A program made the position numbers and the translations under genes. 64,000 bases of DNA from Acerihabitans sp035013185 (GTDB lineage: Bacteria > Pseudomonadota > Gammaproteobacteria > Enterobacterales > Enterobacteriaceae). Location of the stretch: contig NZ_JAYGJO010000008.1 of NCBI RefSeq assembly GCF_035013185.1, forward strand, positions 1 to 64,000, read 5' to 3'. The notes under the pieces are model-generated. The model did not search any database. It saw nothing but the letters and a program-made list of their open reading frames with translations, and had not been told where the DNA came from. This document shows, piece after piece, positions 43,185-52,182 of the stretch; the first letter of the stretch is position 1, and the number at the start of each line of letters is the position of its first letter.

Positions 43185-44924
43185 ATGAACGTCAGATTCA
43201 ATATTAACGCCGCCAACTGGCGCTTACTGCCAAACGGCTGGGATGTTATCGCGTTTCCACTGATTATTTGTCTGATCGCGATGATCGGTGTGGGTTTCCA
43301 TCAAACCCTGTTGCCGATAGCCAGCCTGAAAACCCAAGCCATCTCGCTGGATCCGGGCAACTTGCCGGAATATGCCATGCGAACCACACTGCGTATGTTG
43401 GTGGCTATGGCGGTATCGCTATTATTCACACTGGTGTATGGCACCCTGGCTGCCAAAAGTCGCCGCGCTGAAAAAGTGCTGGTGCCGATGCTGGATATTC
43501 TGCAATCGGTGCCGGTGCTCGGCTATATATCTTTTACCGTGACGTTTTTTATCGCCTTGTTCCCTGGCCGGGTGCTTGGGGTTGAGTTGGCGGCGATCTT
43601 TGCCTTATTCACCAGCCAAGCCTGGAATATGACATTCAGCTTTTATCAGTCATTGCGCACCGTGCCGCGCGATTTGGTGGAAGTGTCCCGCGGATTTCAC
43701 CTGAGTCCCTGGCAGCGCTTTTGGAAGCTTGATGTTCCCTTTTCCATGCCAGGTCTCATTTGGAATATGATGATGTCCATGTCCGGCGGCTGGTTTTTTA
43801 TCGTGGCGTCGGAAGCCATTACCGTCGGCAATAACTCGTTTACACTGCCGGGTATTGGCGCCTACCTTGCCCAGGCTATTCTGCGGGAGGATTTGCATGC
43901 TGTCGGCTGGGTATTACTGGCCATGGCGGTGGTTATTCTGGCTTATGATCAATTGCTTTTCCGTCCATTGGTGGCTTGGGCGGATAAGTTTCGCATGGAA
44001 AATACGCGCTCGGGCAGTGCGCCGACTTCCTGGGTGCTGAACCTGATGCGGCGTACCCGCTTGATCCATCAGCTTTTGGCACCGTTGGGCGTGTTGCTCG
44101 CCGTGGCCGCGCGCATTCCGTTGCATTTGCCTCGGCTCAATTGGCCGCACGCCCGGGTGATGCCACGAGAAAAACTTTCGCGCCTGGGCGACATCATTTG
44201 TGTGGTGCTGGCCATTCTAGTGACGGCGTATGTGGTGTCTCGGGTGGTGGTCTATACCAAGACCGGGGTTACACTTGGTGAGGTTTGGCATGTTCTGATG
44301 CTGGGATGCTTTACCCTACTGCGGGTGAGCGTGCTGATTTTCATCTCCTCACTTATTTGGGTACCGCTTGGGGTGATGATTGGTCTGCGCCCGGCCCTGG
44401 CCGGCAAAATCCAGCCGATTGCGCAGTTCCTGGCGGCGTTTCCGGCAAATTTGCTGTTCCCGGTATTTGTCATCACCATTGTGCATTTCCACCTTAACCC
44501 GGACATTTGGCTGTCGCCGCTGATTGTTCTAGGTACCCAGTGGTACATTTTGTTCAATGTGATTGCCGGCACGACGGCGTTTCCCAACGATTACCGGGAA
44601 GCGGCGGCTAATTTCCATATCCACGGTTGGCAGTGGTGGCGGCAAGTGATGTTGCCAGCCATTTTTCCCTATTATATTACCGGGGCCATCACCGCATCTG
44701 GTGGGGCATGGAATGCCAGCATTGTTGCGGAGTTCGTTCAATGGGGCAGTACGCAGGTGACCGCCCATGGACTGGGTGCCTATATTGCTGAAAATACTGC
44801 CGCAGGTGATTTTCCCAAGATTATTCTGGGCATCGCGGTGATGTCGTTGTTTGTGACATTATTTAACCGCCTGCTATGGCGGCCTATGTACGCTTATGCT
44901 GAATCCAAGTTTCGCGCCGATTAG
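43185..44924 (+). CDS. ABC transporter permease with two fused MetI-like domains
   Basis: The 579-residue protein holds two copies of the nitrate/sulfonate/taurine-type permease domain in one chain, the first at about 60-265 and the second at about 370-575. Each has about six spans and an EAA-type loop (VSRGFHLSPWQRFWKLDVPFSMPGLIWN; AAANFHIHGWQWWRQVMLPAIFPYYITG). Usual family members are single domains, so the fusion would serve as the whole membrane part. It is followed 13 bases later by its ATPase. No periplasmic binding protein gene is adjacent, so the substrate is unclear. Confidence 0.86.
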   Translation: MNVRFNINAANWRLLPNGWDVIAFPLIICLIAMIGVGFHQTLLPIASLKTQAISLDPGNLPEYAMRTTLRMLVAMAVSLLFTLVYGTLAAKSRRAEKVLVPMLDILQSVPVLGYISFTVTFFIALFPGRVLGVELAAIFALFTSQAWNMTFSFYQSLRTVPRDLVEVSRGFHLSPWQRFWKLDVPFSMPGLIWNMMMSMSGGWFFIVASEAITVGNNSFTLPGIGAYLAQAILREDLHAVGWVLLAMAVVILAYDQLLFRPLVAWADKFRMENTRSGSAPTSWVLNLMRRTRLIHQLLAPLGVLLAVAARIPLHLPRLNWPHARVMPREKLSRLGDIICVVLAILVTAYVVSRVVVYTKTGVTLGEVWHVLMLGCFTLLRVSVLIFISSLIWVPLGVMIGLRPALAGKIQPIAQFLAAFPANLLFPVFVITIVHFHLNPDIWLSPLIVLGTQWYILFNVIAGTTAFPNDYREAAANFHIHGWQWWRQVMLPAIFPYYITGAITASGGAWNASIVAEFVQWGSTQVTAHGLGAYIAENTAAGDFPKIILGIAVMSLFVTLFNRLLWRPMYAYAESKFRAD

Positions 44925-44937
44925 AGGATAACACCCG

Positions 44938-46275
44938 ATGCAACACTGTAACATTGCCCCAGTTATTGGGGCGGGTCCTAATGAGTTGGCCACTGGCAAC
45001 GCTATTTTATCGGTAAAACAGGTCAGTCATGGTTTTAATAAAACCCATGGTGAGTTGCTGATCTTAGATGATGTAAACCTGACGCTAGGCGCGGGTGAGA
45101 TTGTCGGTTTATTGGGTCGCTCCGGGTCGGGTAAGTCTACGCTACTACGCATTATTTCTGGGCTGATCACGCCTAGTGCCGGGGTGGTCGATTATCTTGG
45201 TAAGCCGCTGGATGGGCCGGCCAAGGGTATTGCTATGGTATTCCAGACCTTTGCCTTATTTCCATGGCTGACGGTGTTGCAAAACGTTGAAGCGGGTCTG
45301 GAAGCCTTGGGGGTCGCGGCGGCGGAACGTCGTAAACGCGCACTGGCGGCCATCGATCTTATCGGCTTGGACGGTTTTGAAAATGCGTATCCCCGTGAAC
45401 TGTCCGGCGGTATGCGCCAACGGGTGGGATTTGCCCGGGCGTTGGTGGTTGATCCCACCTTACTGCTGATGGATGAGCCATTTTCGGCGCTGGATGTCCT
45501 GACGGCGGAAACCTTGCGTACTGATCTGTTGGATCTGTGGAGCCAGGGACGGATGCCGATAAAGTCGGTGTTGATTGTGACGCATAATATCGAAGAAGCG
45601 GTGTTTATGTGCGATCGCATCTTGGTGCTCTCCTCCAACCCTGGGCGGGTGGTGGCTGAGATAAAAGTGCCGTTTAAGCATCCTCGCCATCGTCTTGACC
45701 CGGCGTTTCGCCGGTTGGTTGACGATGTGTACGCCAAAATGACTACGCGGCCGGCGGGGGATACAGTAAAAAAAGGCTTGGTGCTGGGTACCCGATTGCC
45801 CCATGTTTCCACCAATCTCGTTGCCGGGTTGATCGAAACCCTGGCGGGGGCACCATATCATGGTCATGCCGATATGCCGGATATTGCCCATTCACTGCAT
45901 CTGGAAGTGGATGATCTGTTTCCTATCGCCGAAGTCTTGCAGTTCCTGGGATTTGCCGATGTGCGTGAAGGGGATATTATTTTGACACCGCCTGCGCGGG
46001 TGTTTGCTGAGTCCGATACTCAGCCGCGCAAGGTGATGTTTGCCGAGCATTTGCTGTTATATGTGCCACTGGCTGCGCTGATTAAAACAGTGCTTGATGA
46101 ACGCCCCGGTCACCGCGCACCGCGCTTGAGATTCGAGCAGGAGTTGGAGGATTCTTTGTCCGATGGTGCCGCTAAAGAGACGCTGGATACGGTGATCAAC
46201 TGGGGACGTTATGCCGAAATATTCTCGTATAACGACCAGACGGAATTCTTCAGTTTGGAAGATGTGGAGTTTTAA
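44938..46275 (+). CDS. ABC transporter ATP-binding protein with C-terminal AAA-associated domain
   Basis: The 445-residue protein has an N-terminal ABC domain (about 25-270) of the nitrate/sulfonate type: Walker A GLLGRSGSGKST, signature ELSGGMRQRVGFARAL and Walker B LLLMDEPFSALD. A further domain of about 150 residues (290-445: ADMPDIAHSLHLEVDDLFPIAEVLQFLGFADVREGDI...) matches the AAA-associated C-terminal domain found in this group, probably regulatory. GAGGATAACACCCG precedes the start. It pairs with the fused permease. Confidence 0.86.
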   Translation: MQHCNIAPVIGAGPNELATGNAILSVKQVSHGFNKTHGELLILDDVNLTLGAGEIVGLLGRSGSGKSTLLRIISGLITPSAGVVDYLGKPLDGPAKGIAMVFQTFALFPWLTVLQNVEAGLEALGVAAAERRKRALAAIDLIGLDGFENAYPRELSGGMRQRVGFARALVVDPTLLLMDEPFSALDVLTAETLRTDLLDLWSQGRMPIKSVLIVTHNIEEAVFMCDRILVLSSNPGRVVAEIKVPFKHPRHRLDPAFRRLVDDVYAKMTTRPAGDTVKKGLVLGTRLPHVSTNLVAGLIETLAGAPYHGHADMPDIAHSLHLEVDDLFPIAEVLQFLGFADVREGDIILTPPARVFAESDTQPRKVMFAEHLLLYVPLAALIKTVLDERPGHRAPRLRFEQELEDSLSDGAAKETLDTVINWGRYAEIFSYNDQTEFFSLEDVEF

Positions 46276-46369
46276 TCTACAGTTTTATGGGAGTAATTGA
46301 TTAGAGAACCGATCACCATCGGTTTAATGCACGCTGGCACCATGCCGGCGCGCGAATAAGGAGAAGGGT

Positions 46370-46864
46370 ATGAGACCAGAATTTATCCAGCATTGGAGCG
46401 CCTTGGAAACCCAGGACCGGCCCGGTTATCCTGACGACAGCCCGGAGCTGATGTCCATTGGCGCGCCGCTGGGCCGCGCGCTGGGGCTGACTCGTATCGG
46501 CATTCATCACGAGCGTTTACTCCCGGGGCGCCGCACCACTTATCCCCACGCAGAAAGTGCGGAAGAGGAGTTTGTCTATGTGCTGGAAGGTCATCCCCAC
46601 GCCTGGATCAACGGTGAGCTGTTTCAGCTCAATCCGGGTGATGCGGTAGGGTTGCCGGCCGGCACGGGGATTTGCCATACGTTCATCAACAACAGTGAAC
46701 AAGAGGTTCGACTCTTGGTGGTGGGGGAATCGGCCAAAGCGGAAAACCGGATTCATTACCCTAAAAATAGCGAATATGAGCAGACCCGGCGGGATCAATG
46801 GGTAGCGCCGCCGGCACAACAATTTGGCCCGCATGACGGTTTGCCTGACGCGGCGAAAGGTTGA
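46370..46864 (+). CDS. Cupin-domain protein
   Basis: The 164-residue protein has one cupin barrel. Motif 1 is RRTTYPHAESAEEEFVYVLEGHPHAWING, with His, two Glu and a Gly-rich turn. Motif 2 is LNPGDAVGLPAGTGICHTFIN, ending in the His. The metal ligand set looks complete. It is about 95 bases after the ABC ATPase with AAGGAGAAGGG before the ATG, so it may belong to the same transcript. It is probably a small-molecule binding protein or enzyme of unknown substrate. Confidence 0.8.
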   Translation: MRPEFIQHWSALETQDRPGYPDDSPELMSIGAPLGRALGLTRIGIHHERLLPGRRTTYPHAESAEEEFVYVLEGHPHAWINGELFQLNPGDAVGLPAGTGICHTFINNSEQEVRLLVVGESAKAENRIHYPKNSEYEQTRRDQWVAPPAQQFGPHDGLPDAAKG

Positions 46865-46972
46865 CGCGTTGCCATCGTGCCGGGTGTTGGAGCCTGCTGG
46901 CGCAGAGAAATGGGTGACCTGCCGGCGGAGTGTGGTGGCAGGTTGTATAACGCCGGACCGAAGGGGAAGGGA

Positions 46973-47491
46973 TTAAACGCGTTCGATCTGGCCGGTAAAG
47001 CGGTTACGCAGATCGCGGCGAGCAAGTTCAGCTACCCAGAAACAGAACATATGGCCGGTGATTTCTGAAAAATGTTCCGCCAGCGGCTGATGCCATGGTG
47101 CGGGTACGGTGCCAAATAAGGGCAGCAATACCACGTGAAAAGCAAACCAGACTACCAGTCCATAGAACGCACCTTGCCATAGTTTTACGCCCGGTTTGAA
47201 TTCGGCGATGATGCAATACAGCATGGCGAAGGTAATCGAAAAGCCAAAATGCATAATAAAGCTGATGATGGGACGAGGGCTGCCGTTATACAAATAGGTG
47301 GTGTGGGTGAAATTAAAAGAAAATCCGAGTTGTTGCAGTATTTCCTGCGGGGGATTAATCAGATCCCGCGCTGCGGTGCGGGGGGGAAAGGGGATTTCCC
47401 AACCAAACTTAGTAATGGCGCAAATTGCACCGGCAATCAGGCCAAGCAATATGGCGAGAATGATTTTGTCCTTTACGGTTTCGCACTTCAT
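46973..47491 (-). CDS. yagU: YagU-family inner-membrane protein (DUF1440)
   Basis: The 172-residue membrane protein has about four hydrophobic segments (KIILAILLGLIAGAICAI, PIISFIMHFGFSITFAMLYCII, GAFYGLVVWFAFHVVLLPLFG, HMFCFWVAELA) and the motif EIPFPPRTAARDLINPPQEILQQLG of YagU-like proteins. E. coli YagU is longer (about 204 residues) and has been linked to acid tolerance. The gene stands alone, converging on the cupin gene. Confidence 0.78.
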   Translation of the reverse strand: MKCETVKDKIILAILLGLIAGAICAITKFGWEIPFPPRTAARDLINPPQEILQQLGFSFNFTHTTYLYNGSPRPIISFIMHFGFSITFAMLYCIIAEFKPGVKLWQGAFYGLVVWFAFHVVLLPLFGTVPAPWHQPLAEHFSEITGHMFCFWVAELARRDLRNRFTGQIERV

Positions 47492-47632
47492 GTAACTATT
47501 CCTTATAGAACCATCGAGTAGATCAGTCCGGCACCACCAGTTTATTCCCCTTTTAATGTTTCGACTATATATTGGCTGAAAGGATTCAGCTATTTTTGGT
47601 AACTATTTTTGGCAACAAAGCTAAAACGCTGC

Positions 47633-48067
47633 TTATGGGCAGGTATAGCTGACCCATTGATCCTGCGGTGCATTGATTATGCTAAAACGGTTATCAGATA
47701 ACCGTTGGGCTAAAAAACCTTCTGGTGTGACGGCGGAAGGCACATATTTAGTGCGATCGGTGGTGAACAACGTTCCGCTATCGATCTCTTTGTCCGGCAG
47801 GGTGACCTGAAACGAGGTATATTTATCGAGAATCAACGCTTGCGTGGTACCCAGGGGTTGCCCTGATAGGGTGCGTACGTTGGCTTGGCACACTTTGCCT
47901 TGGTAATGGGATGAACAGGCGCTGATGGCCAACATGCCCGCTAGCAGCAACATCTTTCCCCACCGTGGGTGGAGCAGCGTTTGGTTTGGCGGTATGCGCA
48001 GGGACCCTTTTAATGTGTGCCTTGGTGGCACCGCTAATGCATTAGCCACGCTTGCAAATTCGCCCAT
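47633..48067 (-). CDS. Putative lipoprotein, unknown function
   Basis: The mature part is preceded by MLLLAGMLAISACSS, a lipobox with cysteine inside LAISAC. The region after it contains a CQANVRTLSGQPLG segment, LPDKEIDSGTLFTTDRTKYVPSAVTPEGFLAQRLSDNRFSI and a final SYTCP. A good GGAGG lies before the ATG at 48067, which would put about 38 residues before the signal sequence. Translation from the ATG at 47953 would give a normal signal peptide. Which start is used is unclear. It is probably envelope located. Confidence 0.62.
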   Translation of the reverse strand: MGEFASVANALAVPPRHTLKGSLRIPPNQTLLHPRWGKMLLLAGMLAISACSSHYQGKVCQANVRTLSGQPLGTTQALILDKYTSFQVTLPDKEIDSGTLFTTDRTKYVPSAVTPEGFLAQRLSDNRFSIINAPQDQWVSYTCP

Positions 48068-48368
48068 AGACCCTCCATTTGTTTGGCTCATTATAGCCGG
48101 GTTTTGGGCGAAGGTAAGAATATGTCCGGGTGGACTATTGCGGATAAGGCACCCAACTGCCGCCATCCAGTTGAATATAGGGTTTGCCATGGCATGGTGG
48201 ACAGGCCTTTTTCTGCACTGATACCGTACAGATGAACCAGAGCCGCTTAATCACCCTCCATGGCGTTTACCACCCGATGTTCGGTACTTGCGCCAGCGTC
48301 GGTTATGACCTGGCGCTACGGGATTTAACCTTGCTGATCTTATGTACGCTTCATCTTGGAGACAAAAA

Positions 48369-48579
48369 ATGATGATCACTGCGTCACAGTTACTCCCGTT
48401 TGCTGCTATTGCGCTGGGTTTGGTGCTGACACCTGGCCCGAACATGATCTATTTGGTATCGCGCTCTATTTCCCAAGGAAAACGGGCGGGGTTGATATCG
48501 CTAACAGGCGTGGCGCTGGTTTATGGCCACCGTCCTGGCCGGGTTAGCGGTAAAAATGATGGTTGAGGGCCGAAGATGA
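48369..48579 (+). pseudogene. LysE/RhtB-type exporter gene with an internal deletion
   Basis: The N-terminal 55 residues (LLPFAAIALGLVLTPGPNMIYLVSRSISQGKRAGLISLTGVAL) match the start of LysE-family amino-acid exporters, including TPGPNM. They then join, in another frame, a C-terminal tail LAGLAVKMMVEGRR plus stop at 48577-48579. The middle of about 130 residues is missing. The deletion junction is near 48520. Confidence 0.82.
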
Positions 48580-48739
48580 CCCTAGGCTGGATCTATTTTG
48601 AAGGTGAGGTTATTAACCAGCACTAACAATTAGCCACCAAATGCCCTATACTTTTGACTTTGTAAGAGTCGATTTTTTCGATATATCTTACTGATTTTAA
48701 TGAAATAATCAGGTTAACCAGAACCGCGTGGGAATTATT

Positions 48740-49579
48740 ATGCTTAAGAATCTTTGTGTCGCATCGGTGCTGATGCTATTGGCCGGTCTGGCGGGGTCTG
48801 CGCTCGCCGAGGAAAAAGCCTGTCCCGCTGCGGGAGACATGATCAATAACAGCAATAACCTGATTATGCTAAGTGGCACGGCCAAGGGCAACATCCACAG
48901 GGTGGTGGGCGGCATGCTGGGCAAGGATCTCGATGAGCAAGCGCGATCCAGCATTCTATTTGATCACTGTGGCGTGCTGACGGAAGAAGCCTATGATTAC
49001 CACAAGGCAGAAGGCAACGTCGCGCTAAGCATGTCCAATCATATTCGCCGCACGCCAGACGGTGGTTGGGACTCGGTGTACGATATTGCCATTTTTGCCA
49101 GGCGTGGTGATCAGGTGAAGTTAGTGAACCATAAACAGGGTGAAACGCATTTTTTTGTCGGGAAACACGGGGTGATCACCTCGTCCAGCGATGTGTTTAC
49201 CCTTAATGACCAACCTGGGTTTACCTCCGCCACCTACGATTATGACCCTCGGCTAAGGCTGGTGCAAAGCACAGCCAGAGGGTCTGATGCGTTAAGCAAT
49301 GATCACAGCGTTTATCATTACGATAAGAAAGATTTATTCTCCGAGGTGATCTCATCCGATGGCAAGACCACTTTCCAGTATGATGCTAAAGGTAATGAAA
49401 AGGGCTCCTTCTCATTCTCTCGCACACCGGTAAGTGAGATCACCAAAAAAGAGTCCTGCCAGAGAAACGATAGTATGGGCAACTGCATATTAAGTTATGG
49501 CCGTGAAATGGAAATTTCATCTCAAGGGATTATTTACCGACACCGCAGTACCGCAACTCAATATGAATATTGGGAATGA
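48740..49579 (+). CDS. Secreted protein with YnfC-like C-terminal part
   Basis: The 279-residue protein has a signal peptide (MLKNLCVASVLMLLAGLAGSALA, cut before EEKAC). The second half contains repeats with aromatic-aspartate pattern (VYHYDKKDLFSEVISSDGKTTFQYDAKGNEKGSFSFSRTPVSEITKK). A CQRNDSMGNCILSYGREMEI segment resembles the C-terminal part of the E. coli lipoprotein YnfC, but there is no lipobox here. Four cysteines in the mature part could form disulfides in the periplasm. Function is unknown. Confidence 0.68.
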   Translation: MLKNLCVASVLMLLAGLAGSALAEEKACPAAGDMINNSNNLIMLSGTAKGNIHRVVGGMLGKDLDEQARSSILFDHCGVLTEEAYDYHKAEGNVALSMSNHIRRTPDGGWDSVYDIAIFARRGDQVKLVNHKQGETHFFVGKHGVITSSSDVFTLNDQPGFTSATYDYDPRLRLVQSTARGSDALSNDHSVYHYDKKDLFSEVISSDGKTTFQYDAKGNEKGSFSFSRTPVSEITKKESCQRNDSMGNCILSYGREMEISSQGIIYRHRSTATQYEYWE

Positions 49580-49717
49580 CGGCGCAAGCGCGGCGGATTT
49601 TTTCGTTGAATCGGGCAAAATTTTTGCCCGATAATCGCTTTACTGCCAGCGAGAGCAGTATTTTTCGGCCTTGGTCGATGTATGACTAAAGCACTAACGG
49701 CTGCATCGGAAGACAAT

Positions 49718-51070
49718 ATGATGTCATTGCAGTGCTGCAAATTTGCTGTAGCCAGGGTCGCACTAGTTATCATGCTGATGTTCAGTTGCTTCGGCACGCT
49801 TGAGGCGGCGGAACCGGCATTTTTGAATATTGCGCAAATGGCGGTGGTGCGACAGCAATTGCGCCATCATCGCGCCGCGCCACCCACCGCTGAGGCATAC
49901 CGTCATTTACTGATGGCCGCGGATGCCGCACTGAAAAAACCGAATCTCAGTATCACCGACAAAGGTATGATGCCCCCCAGCGGTTCGAAACATGATTACC
50001 TCAGCTTGAGTGCTTATTGGTGGCCGGACGAGCGCAAAACCGCTGGGCTACCGTGGATCCGTAAAGACGGGCAGGTGAATCCTGCGAGCAAAAACGATCA
50101 AAGCGATGGAGTGCGGCTGGCGGACTTCACGGCGCGGGTGCAGAACCTGGCGCTGGCCTGGTATTTTTCCGGTGAACAGAAATATGCCAATAAGGCTGCG
50201 GGCCTGTTGCGTACCTGGTTTATTACGCCACAAACCCGGATGAATCCAAACCTGAATTTCGCGCAGGGTGTACCGGGAATCGCGCCAGGGCGTAACGCCG
50301 GCGTGTTGGATGGCCGTTATTTTTCGACCCGAATTGTTGATTCTCTGGTGTTGCTACAGGGAAATCCAGCATGGCAAGACAACGACGAACAGCAAATGCA
50401 GACGTGGTTGAAGGATTATCTGCACTGGCTACTGACCAGTAACCTCGCCAAAAAAGAAGGCCGTACCAAGAATAATCACGGGAACTGGTACCTCACGCAG
50501 GTTGCAGGCATTGCGTGGTATCTCGGCGATAACGCGGTGATCCGCCATATGGCGACGCTGATGGAAAAAAAACTGGATGTACAGCTCCAACCTGACGGTA
50601 CTCAGCCTGCGGAGCTGGCGCGCACCCGCTCATTTCACTACAGCTATTTCAATTTGCAGGCGATTAGCATGATGGCGGTGCTGGCACAAAAAAACGGCAT
50701 CGATCTCTGGCATTACCAGACACCACAGGGCGGCAGCGTGCTGAAGTCGCTGAGTTTCATGGCGAATTTTACTGACGATAATGTGCCGTGGCCGTACAAA
50801 ACCCTCGATCAGATCCGCGTGCGTCCGGTGCCGTTGCTGTCATGGGCAGATAATGCCACCGGTGAAAAACGCTACCAACAGCAGATCCGCAGGGCTACGT
50901 TCACACTGCCGCCCACGGTGAAGACGACCTCGGGTGATTATCACGAAGATGCTACGCACGGTGCGGTGTTGGAAGCCGAACGGGAAACCTGGTTACTGAC
51001 ATTGCCCTCCTTTGCGACTGGATATGTTGCTCCACAACCTAGCGCACGCAAGCATTCTCTGCCGGATTGA
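49718..51070 (+). CDS. Alginate-lyase-family polysaccharide lyase, secreted
   Basis: The protein of about 450 residues has a signal peptide (FAVARVALVIMLMFSCFGTLEA, cut before AEPA). It shows the (alpha/alpha) toroid pattern of Alginate_lyase proteins: DYLSLSAYWWPDERKTAGLPWIRKDG, NLALAWYFSGEQKYANKAAGLLRTWFI, TKNNHGNWYLTQVAGIAWYLG and ELARTRSFHYSYFNLQA. The NNHG motif and the SFHYS tyrosine are usual catalytic-site residues. GGAAGA precedes the ATG at 49718; an in-frame ATG at 49682 lacks a ribosome-binding site. Alginate or another uronate polymer is the likely substrate; no alginate synthesis genes are nearby. Confidence 0.82.
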   Translation: MMSLQCCKFAVARVALVIMLMFSCFGTLEAAEPAFLNIAQMAVVRQQLRHHRAAPPTAEAYRHLLMAADAALKKPNLSITDKGMMPPSGSKHDYLSLSAYWWPDERKTAGLPWIRKDGQVNPASKNDQSDGVRLADFTARVQNLALAWYFSGEQKYANKAAGLLRTWFITPQTRMNPNLNFAQGVPGIAPGRNAGVLDGRYFSTRIVDSLVLLQGNPAWQDNDEQQMQTWLKDYLHWLLTSNLAKKEGRTKNNHGNWYLTQVAGIAWYLGDNAVIRHMATLMEKKLDVQLQPDGTQPAELARTRSFHYSYFNLQAISMMAVLAQKNGIDLWHYQTPQGGSVLKSLSFMANFTDDNVPWPYKTLDQIRVRPVPLLSWADNATGEKRYQQQIRRATFTLPPTVKTTSGDYHEDATHGAVLEAERETWLLTLPSFATGYVAPQPSARKHSLPD

Positions 51071-51149
51071 GGGGAAAAAAACAGCCTTCATGGCTGCCGT
51101 ATTTGCTGATGTCTACGGATTATGGCTTGATGATAATCGGCCGATTCAG

Positions 51150-51180
51150 ACAAAAAAAAAGCTGCCAAGCGGCAGCTTTC
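51150..51180 (-). terminator. Rho-independent terminator of the azuC transcript
   Basis: Read on the minus strand, AAAGCTGCC and GGCAGCTTT pair around a CGCTT-type loop, followed by nine T residues. It lies 14 bases after the azuC stop codon. Confidence 0.9.
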
Positions 51181-51193
51181 TCACTATCCGATC

Positions 51194-51277
51194 TTAATAC
51201 ATGGCACCTGGCGGCACGTCTTTAACAGTATTAACATAAGATAGCAGAATTTTTTTCAGAAATTTACGGAATTTCAT
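51194..51277 (-). CDS. azuC: AzuC, 27-residue membrane-associated small protein (AzuCR dual-function RNA)
   Basis: The frame MKFRKFLKKILLSYVNTVKD followed by VPPGAMY is clearly related to E. coli AzuC (28 residues, MKLRKILKS... with KDVPPGNMF). Shared are the basic N-terminal amphipathic part and the KDVPPGxM end. AGGGGAAGCG lies just before the ATG. In E. coli the same transcript acts both as mRNA and as a base-pairing RNA; the short transcript predicted here (about 170 bases from the promoter to the terminator) fits that. It is too short for normal gene finders and would be missed. Confidence 0.88.
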   Translation of the reverse strand: MKFRKFLKKILLSYVNTVKDVPPGAMY

Positions 51278-51328
51278 ACGCTTCCCCTCATCAGGTTACC
51301 CTGTGTACTATTGACTCTTGATGTATCA

Positions 51329-51378
51329 ATAGTATGACCTTCATCACAAAAATGCAATGATATGTGATGTGGATCACA
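51329..51378 (-). promoter_or_regulatory. azuC promoter with two CRP sites
   Basis: On the minus strand a -35 TTGCAT (51352-51357) and -10 TACTAT (51329-51334) are separated by exactly 17 bases. A CRP site TGTGATGAAGGTCATA (51333-51348) overlaps the spacer and -10. A second, TGTGATGTGGATCACA (51363-51378), lies just upstream with perfect TGTGA/TCACA arms. The first would block polymerase, agreeing with the reported CRP repression of E. coli azuC. Confidence 0.82.
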
Positions 51379-51466
51379 TAATAAAGAGCATGTTTTTACC
51401 AGGAGGGCAAAAGCGCTACGGCTTTGATGGGCCGGGAACGGAATTTAACGTTGCATATTGTCAACA

Positions 51467-51868
51467 TTAAAACAGCGGTATGGCTTTGTCCTTATCATCC
51501 ACCGCAACGAAATTAAAGCTGCCATGTACGACTTCTTCCCGACCTTCGGCGTACATATTTTCCAAAAAAATAGACACATCCACGGTGATACTGGTTGTGC
51601 CAACCCGGGCCACGGTTCCCACCAGTTCAATGATGGTGCCGGAAGGGATAGGGCGGGTAAAACTGATTTTTTCCGTCGATACTGTGACCAGCCGCTTGTG
51701 GCAAAATCGGGTAGCGGTAATAAATGAAACTTCATCCATCCAAGCCAAGGCGGTGCCGCCGAATAGCGTAGAGTGATGATTAATCGTGGTGGGAAAGACA
51801 ACTTTGGCGACGGTGGTGATGGCACGCGTTTTTTTTAGCTCTATTTCTGCCTGTAATGCATTTTGCAT
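51467..51868 (-). CDS. Acyl-CoA thioesterase (YciA/BFIT-like hotdog fold)
   Basis: The 133-residue single hotdog-domain protein contains VVFPTTINHHSTLFGGTALAWMDEVSFITATRFC, with the Asp/Asn and HxxxxFGG active-site region, then VSTEKISFTRPIPSGTIIELVGTVARVGTTSITVDVSIF and HGSFNFVAVD. This is typical of cytosolic acyl-CoA thioesterases. AAAGGT lies 8 bases before the ATG at 51868; longer in-frame forms are less likely. It is probably a hexamer that hydrolyses short to medium acyl-CoAs. Confidence 0.86.
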   Translation of the reverse strand: MQNALQAEIELKKTRAITTVAKVVFPTTINHHSTLFGGTALAWMDEVSFITATRFCHKRLVTVSTEKISFTRPIPSGTIIELVGTVARVGTTSITVDVSIFLENMYAEGREEVVHGSFNFVAVDDKDKAIPLF

Positions 51869-52182
51869 AGCAATACCTTTACATTCCATTAACAAAAATT
51901 CTGAGCTGATTATGCCTTATCCACTGCGTGACTCACAGTGGAATCAACAAATTTTTGTCCCCGCAACGAATATCATTTCGGCGCCCTCTTTGCTTGCCGT
52001 TGAACAGGGATCATTTTTCCCCAGCATGAGGCCAGCGCGCTTAATGTCGCCAAGAACGTCATTTTTGCGTGGTTAAAGGAAGGCATTGTGATAAAAAAGG
52101 GTGAATGACTCTGTGTTTGCTGCAGAAAAACGCCAATATCCGCCTGCCGGTCAAGTGCAGGCGGTTGATAACCAAAATCGGG

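Noticed and set aside
52019..52110. Short stretch resembling a helix-turn-helix end (ASALNVAKNVIFAWLKEG) between the thioesterase and SDR genes
   Set aside because: Only about 25 codons with no start or ribosome-binding site; could be a remnant but the match is too short.
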